From: Siphonodentalium dalli
Taxonomy: Eukaryota; Mollusca; Scaphopoda; Gadilida; Siphonodentaliidae
Assembly: GCA_032622095.1 (NCBI GenBank)
Contig: CP136061.1
Location: forward strand, 60,655,301 to 60,719,300
Length of the DNA: 64,000 bases
Reading direction: 5' to 3'
Shown: piece by piece, positions 57,832 to 64,000 of the stretch
Position numbering within the stretch: the first letter of the stretch is position 1
Layout of the letters: every line of letters starts with the position of its first letter
Program-made: the position numbers and the translations under genes
The notes under the pieces: model-generated
Told to the model about the DNA's origin: nothing
Database searches by the model: none
Seen by the model: the letters and a program-made list of their open reading frames with translations, nothing else

Positions 57832-58876
57832 CCTGTTGTATAGTCAATTTCAGAATCAGTCAAAAAGTTGAAATAAAATGAGCAAAAAGCCCCACGTCCT
57901 TCCGTATATTGGCCATCGACTTTACCATATATATCGTACCTGTATTAAAGGTACACGTCATGTATATATATATATATAAGTTATACATTTTCTAGATTGT
58001 ATCATCACACAATAGAGTTATCCCTCATCATACTCTACATATACGCTCCGCACGTTTCCGAGAGATCTCCCGAAGTTTCTGTTCTGCAAATAACCCGCAA
58101 AACTGACCCGAACGGTTGTATGTGCCATACCAGAAATTATCGAAATAAAATCAATAGTGATTGATAAATATATTTCAGGAAATTTGTCTTCGAGGTCCTA
58201 TTTATGATTTGACTCCCGGAAACTAGGTCAAACTTGTTACGAAGATATACACTATTTTGAAGAATGAATAAGGAAATTGGTATAATATATATTTATCTAC
58301 TATTTCGCCAATATAACTCCAAAAATTCAAGAACTAAATTAATCTAGGTCTTAATTCAGCCCATTAAGATCAAAACGCCAGTTCCACTTGGAAAGCGAGG
58401 TTATGTTGCACATTTCTAGGCACATTAGGCGTGAAAGGGGAAAAGTAAGGAAATAAATAGGGAAAAACTGATTTATTTTTAGTTATTTAGGCCATAACAT
58501 CGAGGATGCGTCACGAAAAGTCCCCTAAAATCGGAGTTGAACTTTCGGAGTTTCCATAAAAAAAACAAAAACTTTTATATTTTTCAGCCGAAACATATAC
58601 CAAATGTACTCAATATTGTTCAATACACAATTCTCGAACCAGAGATATATATTCAACGGGGGGATTTGAATGAATTTCGCAGATATGGATATAAAATAAC
58701 ATAATGACCCCAAAAAATGACGATTTTTTACAGACAAACTGTCCTATTAGATGTCAAATTTCTCGGGCTATTCATTATGTAGGCGCAAGCAATTTGTTTT
58801 AAAAACTGCACAGACATCACTTCTGCAACATAATATGCGGGATTAGCAACTATACCTATGATAAGTGGTCAATACT
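57832..58876. other. No gene seen
   Basis: AT-rich; a TA microsatellite near 57960-57980. Nothing else. Confidence 0.45.
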
Positions 58877-59089
58877 TGTAAAAACATAACCCTACCCCCT
58901 AAACTGGCTCTCGTCACATTTTGCTCTTCCGCTAGTCCAAGTGCTTGTTGTAGAAAACACACCAACTGTGAAAATGGTGATAAAAGCATGAAACTTGGCA
59001 CATATGTTCCATATATGCTACTGCTCATTTTCACATGTGGCGACATTAGCGACAGGCTCTTCCTAGCAACGGTTGCTAGGCAACTACCC

Positions 59090-59530
59090 GGCATCGGATT
59101 AATATATATATGACTGATATTATGTGTTCTAACAAACTAAACTACGTCGTGTAGCATTTTTATGGTGAAAATAATTGTTGTCAGTTTTGACCTGACTGAC
59201 AAGTTACCATATTTCTTACTTACAAGGGGGTGACGGTTGCTAGGGACACACACACAATCTAAAAATGCACATATGACTGATATTATGGTAGCTTTAACGA
59301 ATTAAACTACACCTAATAGCACTTTTATGTTGAACACAATTAGAATAGTTGTTGTTAGTGTTGAGCTGGCTGAAAAAAATACCATATAATTCTTACTTAT
59401 GTGAGTGGTAACTGTTGCCAGGGTCATACCCGAAATACAAAAATGTACATATCACTGATAGTATGGTAGTGTTAACGTTTTTATGGTGAAAACAATTATA
59501 AATGTTGTTAGTGTGAGCCTAACCAGAATG
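59090..59530 (+). repeat. Subterminal tandem repeat, about 165-190 bp units, left arm
   Basis: Each unit: gttgctaggg, aaaaatgcacatatgactga, tattatggtag, taaactac, atttttatggtgaaaataat, tgttgttagtgt, ccatat-ttcttactta. Three diverged units. Confidence 0.78.
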
Positions 59531-59639
59531 TGCTACAAATTTAGTCTTCATATGGGTACAATTATCCGTTATGCTCCATCAGTTCAAATATCGGGAATTC
59601 AAAGTGAGAGTTGAAAAGTTGTTGCTTATATTTAATATG

Positions 59640-61340
59640 AGGCATGACCATAATAGTTATATAAGCCATAGACCCACACAGCTAGATGCATACTGTAAGT
59701 CACGGACCCACTCTACTATATATGAAGAACATAGGGTCAGCCACCAATATGTTAGTCATGGGCCTAGCCTACAATAGTTAGGTTAGGACGCAGGTACATA
59801 TATAGTCACAGGACCCATGTCCATACATATAGACTATGGACGTAGGATATGTATAGTCCATGAACCAGACCGCTTCATATACGCCATTATATATTGGCAT
59901 ACAACATTTAGCCGCGATGCTAGGCCGCAATGGAGCGATGCCGTGTTTTAGAAATACAATAGTATACTCTATGGCGATGGATCCAGCCCATTATACATGC
60001 ATGATATATATGACCATGACCATGACACTGTTACATGGTGAAAATACCCAAGTGCCCACAGATAGACCATGTACTAAGATACCATAGACCAAGTCCTATG
60101 CACAATACATTAGTACACCATGGATTCAGGACCCTATACATGGTATGAACATATGAGACAGTTTTGTGACAGACCAACCTATATGTAGATATTGGACCGA
60201 TGCCACATATACGAAAGGTAAGGATGGAGGCCCTTATAAATAGCCCATACACACATGGCACTATAGGTTGGCCATGGACACATTCCCATACGTGTTGACC
60301 ATGGACCAAGGCCGATATATGTATGCCAAATAGCATTGTACCCAGGCATAAGCAGGTGTCTGTCTATATGCAGGATATGGACACACCCCTTATACGTGAT
60401 ATATCTACACCAAAGACCCAGGAAAGTTCAAATAGTGCTAATACACAGGTGACTATAATGATGTATGCATTGGATACATGTGCCTATATGTAGGACATGG
60501 ACACATGTCCCTAAATAAAAGCTACGGAACCGGCGTTATTAGTCATTTCATAGATTCACATATATGCTCGTAGGCAATGGACTGATCCACATATATAGGA
60601 GACACATGGACCCCATGCCCTACGGGTAAGTCATGGACCAAAATGCCTGTGCATGGATCCACGTATCTATATGCATACCATATACATACGTCCGTTTTCA
60701 GCCATTCGATCAACGCCGTATAGGATGGAGGTCCCTATAGATTGGCCGTGTGCACCACCATAGCTTGGCTATGGACCCAGGCTCATATAGGTAGGAAATT
60801 GAGACGGGCCACTCTGGACAGCCCATGTATCCAGTCTGATTTAGTTATGACCTTATTACCAGACATTTATATGTAAGACATGAACCCATCCCATGAATGT
60901 ACATGTTACATGACTATCTAGGTTATAACCACAGCCACGCACACGCCATGGACCATATGAACACCACATGTAGTGCAAATACACAGGTGCCTATAGTTAT
61001 GAACGCATGACATGTACCCAGGTCTATACGATATCAATAGAACCAGCCCTAAATAGTATATAATCGGTTCAGGCTCCTTTCTATGACATGGACACAGTAG
61101 TTAAGACACGTCATTGGATACAGTTCCTTAGTAACTATGGGCTGGTAATGGGCCCCATGGCTGCTCATGTAAATGGGAAATGGTCACCGGTTCCAAAGGG
61201 TAGTTCATTCTATCTCAGTCTGAAATATATAGGCCACGCTCATGTACGACCTCCTATAGACTTTTAAATGACTCATGACCATGTATTGACATATATGTAG
61301 TTATGGTATGGATAGGAAGGAAACACCGTACAGCAGCTAG
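59640..61340. repeat. Highly degenerate satellite core rich in CATGGACC / ATATAGG words
   Basis: Words such as tatagtcatggaccca, acatggacacat, cccatgtccatacatatag recur every few tens of bases without an exact period I can fix by eye (about 30-45). Both ATGGACC and its complement occur. The compositional bias is sharp against the flanks. Open frames here (75 and 101 codons) come from the repeat. Confidence 0.65.
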
Positions 61341-61418
61341 TATGCGGATGCTAGCACACCGTGATAGAGTGTTCTGCATGGATGCCATTGTAAAATGTAG
61401 TGCGAATGTCCGATTCCA

Positions 61419-61449
61419 TGGGGGGGGGGGGGAGGGGGGGGGGGGGGGT
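61419..61449 (+). repeat. Poly-G tract
   Basis: About 31 G with a single A. It lies inside the large inverted structure, next to the core. Confidence 0.9.
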
Positions 61450-61849
61450 CAGGTGATATCGACTTAAATGTGGGTCAATATTTTTTTACATGTCTCATTA
61501 AATGTATTCCAACAATCGATTGATGGAAGAGACAATAATAAACTCCACACAGGTATGTGATTCTGATAAAACTAACTGAATAGTCTGTCAGTTTAAAGAA
61601 GATTTGTCAATGGTAGGTGGTTACTTACCAACAATGAAACCTCAATACCAATTTGCAACACGAGAATCACATGATAATGCATCAGTACACAACACAATAA
61701 CCTTTAGTTATGCATTATTGTCAATATAAGCATAATATGGCATATTATGAAACAATTATATTATGTAAATTTCCCGAAACTCATACCATATTATGAAACA
61801 GTTATATCAGTTAAATTACCAGAAACTCATACATATGGTAAGTTTTCAA

Positions 61850-62420
61850 AGGTGGATATGTCCATAGCAACCATTACACCACCCGTTTGGTAACGAATGC
61901 GGCAACTTTACTGTCATGTTCACACTAACAACAATTATAATAATTGTTTTCAATATAAAAGTGTTACATGGCGTAGTTTAGTTTGTTAAAACTACCATAA
62001 TATCAGTCATGTGTGCATTTTTCGATGTCTGGTATGTCCCTAGCAACCGTTACCAGAAATATATAGTAATTTTTAAAGTCGAACCCACACTAACAATAAA
62101 TACAATTGTTTCACCATAAAATGATAATGACGTAGTTTATATTGGTTTGTCAAAACTACCATAATATGAATCAGCTCGGCATTTTTCGATTTCGGGTATG
62201 TCCCTAGCAACCGTTAGTAAGAACTATGGTAAGTAAGAACTATGGTAATTTTCCAGCCATATCCACTCTAACAACAACTAATATTATTTTCACCATAAAA
62301 ATGCTGCATGACGTAGGTTAGATTGTTAAAACTGCCATAATATCATTCATATTTGTATTTCTTAGATGTGGGATAGTTGCATAGCAACCGTTGCCAATGA
62401 AGGACCTGCCGCGATGTCTA
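61850..62420 (-). repeat. Subterminal tandem repeat, right arm, inverted
   Basis: Complement of the left-arm units: tagcaaccgtt, cactaacaacaa, ttttcaccataaaa, gacgtagttta, gttaaaactaccataatat, gcatttttcgat. Three units. Confidence 0.78.
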
Positions 62421-62582
62421 CACATCTGAAAATGATTAATAGTGTATAAGGAACCTATGTGCCAAGTGTATAGTGTTATCACCATTTGCACAATTGTTAC
62501 GCCAGGACTATTATATGGTAGTTTTGCCTTTCAGACACTCAAAGCCATGGCGTACGTTTTAGGGGGTAGTGTTATGTTTCCG

Positions 62583-64000
62583 GCTATAAAATCTTAAGGA
62601 TGGTGATGGTTCGATATATCTTATCACTTTCTTTTTCTGAATTAATCAATTTTCTAGTATAATGGTTCATATTTTAGCTCATTGTCGTCTGAATATCTTT
62701 ACACGCCCTCTTATGCTAGGAAACTTTTGAATCACCATGCGATGTATATGCTCTCTTCAGCAATAAATGTCATCACAATTATGGAATATCGACTGTTAGT
62801 AAGCTCTAGCATCAATTATGCATATCTATCGACACCTGCTCCATGATGGATGGGTATGTGTGTAGATTGAGTCCATAAATTAGCCTACATATGACTGCAT
62901 TCGCATATGGTCTAATGGAATTTCGTAAGAATTTGCACCATTACGAAAAATCATGATATCTCAAAAAGCTCGACTCGGATTCTAGGGAACTTTTGCCAAG
63001 TTGTTCATAAACATGTTCTTATTAATCCCTGAAAAATTCAGCTTTCCCCTATTTTTTTCCGTAGTGAAACCTAATGTGCCTGGACTATATACCCAATCCA
63101 TTCAAAACCGCCGAACAGCATACAATTAACAATGTGTAATTATTCGAAATACGGGTTAAATCCCCAAATAAGAGTTAAATATGTACACTGCCTAAGGGGC
63201 ATCTACATAGAGACGTATAGGCTGCGGGAGTTAACCCCTACATAAAAACCGGCGTGGAGCCGATGAAGCAGACAGGTCGTGGTGAGACAGCACCTGGGGG
63301 CTGTGATGCTGTGTTGTTTAAGCGGTAGCTGTCCAGTGATACCCTAGAATCTCTCCTACTGTCGGAAATAGCGACCCCTGGTGCCAGTTCTCTATGACAA
63401 TTGAGTTGAGCTTAACTGACGTTTCCCGTGATGGTTCTACGTTGTTGTAACGAAGCTGGAGTTTCCTCTCCATGGCGCAAGCCTGGTTAGTTTTAATGAT
63501 ATCGTGGGTCGCCCAATCTCCAATGTTCCTCTCTCGGACTTAATGCTGTGATCCAAAGGGTTGCTATGAACAACGTTTGGCAACATGTCGGCAACAAAAG
63601 AGCAGCTGTATGCGTCCTCTGTGACTTCAAGAGTAGGAAACGGTCATACATTGTGGCCATCATGCTCTGGAAGTTTCGGGATAGGAAAGATGATGAAAAC
63701 TGGCAAAAACTGAGAAAACTGTCTTGCCACCAACACCTCTGTGTACCAACAGCTACTTTGACACCAAACCTCATGTCAAGGTATCTTGTAGGCATCCCGA
63801 ACGAAGCACGGGCACCAGCTGGATCTTATCGTCATCAGAAGTGCTACACTAAAGAAAACTCGGTCACACGACAGTGCTGACTGCAACACTGATCAATCCT
63901 TGGTTTGCAGTGATATCACAGTTGAGCCACACAAAATACACGTGCAGAAACAGGATTAACATATGTAATTCTCCTGATCCTGGAAAAAAACAGCACAATT
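62583..64000. other. No identified gene; overlapping open frames at 63.49-63.88 kb
   Basis: From about 63180 the sequence is less AT-rich. A plus frame (63548-63880, 110 codons, MIQRVAMNNVWQHVGNKRAA...) and a minus frame (63493-63795, 100 codons) cover the same bases. The plus frame has basic segments (KSRKRSYIVAIMLWKFRDRK) but no domain I know. It could be a transposon relic or an exon continuing beyond the window. Confidence 0.3.

Larger units (their letters stand above)
58877..62582. mobile_element. Second large satellite-carrying inverted structure (about 3.7 kb)
   Basis: Left acataaccctaccccctaaa, gtgaaaatggtgataaaagc, cttggcacatatgttcc, cctagcaacggttgctaggc. The right end carries the complements in mirrored order (gcatagcaaccgttgcc, ggaacctatgtgccaagtg, tgttatcaccatttgcac, tttagggggtagtgttatgt). 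Arms contain about three tandem units each, in opposite orientation, around a degenerate satellite core. No transposase frame. Target duplication not resolved. Confidence 0.7.

Noticed and set aside
59860-60336. Open frames of 75 and 101 codons in the CATGGACC region
   Set aside because: Overlap on opposite strands within a degenerate repeat; no domain.

Overview
This is eukaryotic, animal-type DNA: AT-rich, with very few long open frames, no operon structure, and dense layers of transposon and satellite repeats. The Helitron ends, LINE 3' fragments, an integrase fragment of the KRBA2/Ginger type and a small secreted Met/Leu/Gly/Pro-rich protein fit an invertebrate. A mollusc or other lophotrochozoan is my best guess, but it is an inference. 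No tRNA, rRNA or protein gene fixes the species.

Only one locus looks like an ordinary host gene: a 145-codon secreted protein on the minus strand (24105-24542) with a TATA box at the expected distance. Weaker candidates are an open frame with a clean splice acceptor at 54995-55644 (minus, apparently frameshifted), small open frames at 54.2 and 57.5-57.8 kb, and a 307-codon acidic/basic ORF at 34207-35130 that ends inside degenerate TTAGGG repeats and is probably mobile-element related. Broken element genes include two LINE RT C-terminal tails (25.5-26.0 kb minus, 37.35-37.78 kb plus) and a KRBA2/Ginger-type integrase tail (29.27-29.70 kb minus).

The rest is layered repeats. From 7.6 to 9.05 kb a TAA-flanked, long-TIR element interrupts a 5S-rRNA-like sequence. 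From 9450 to 18167 a TTA-flanked element of about 8.7 kb carries some 27 satellite units in two opposed arrays, with hairpin spacers and a 1.8 kb TIR insertion. Short relatives with the same ends lie at 41.4, 47.7 and 51.4 kb. At 18.64-21.21 kb three Helitron-like units lie head to tail. At 30.95-31.95 kb there is a 30-bp minisatellite. From 36 to 53 kb several MITE families interleave: five TA-flanked palindromes, TTAA-flanked piggyBac-like elements, and others. At 58.88-62.58 kb a second large inverted structure has 165-190 bp tandem repeats inside each arm and a degenerate satellite core.

The most unusual theme is the repeated architecture of long inverted ends enclosing tandem satellites, seen twice at large scale (9.4-18.2 and 58.9-62.6 kb) and once in miniature (41.4-41.9 kb). 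This suggests non-autonomous DNA transposons that amplify or carry satellite DNA. All calls come from reading the sequence by eye; no database search was possible.
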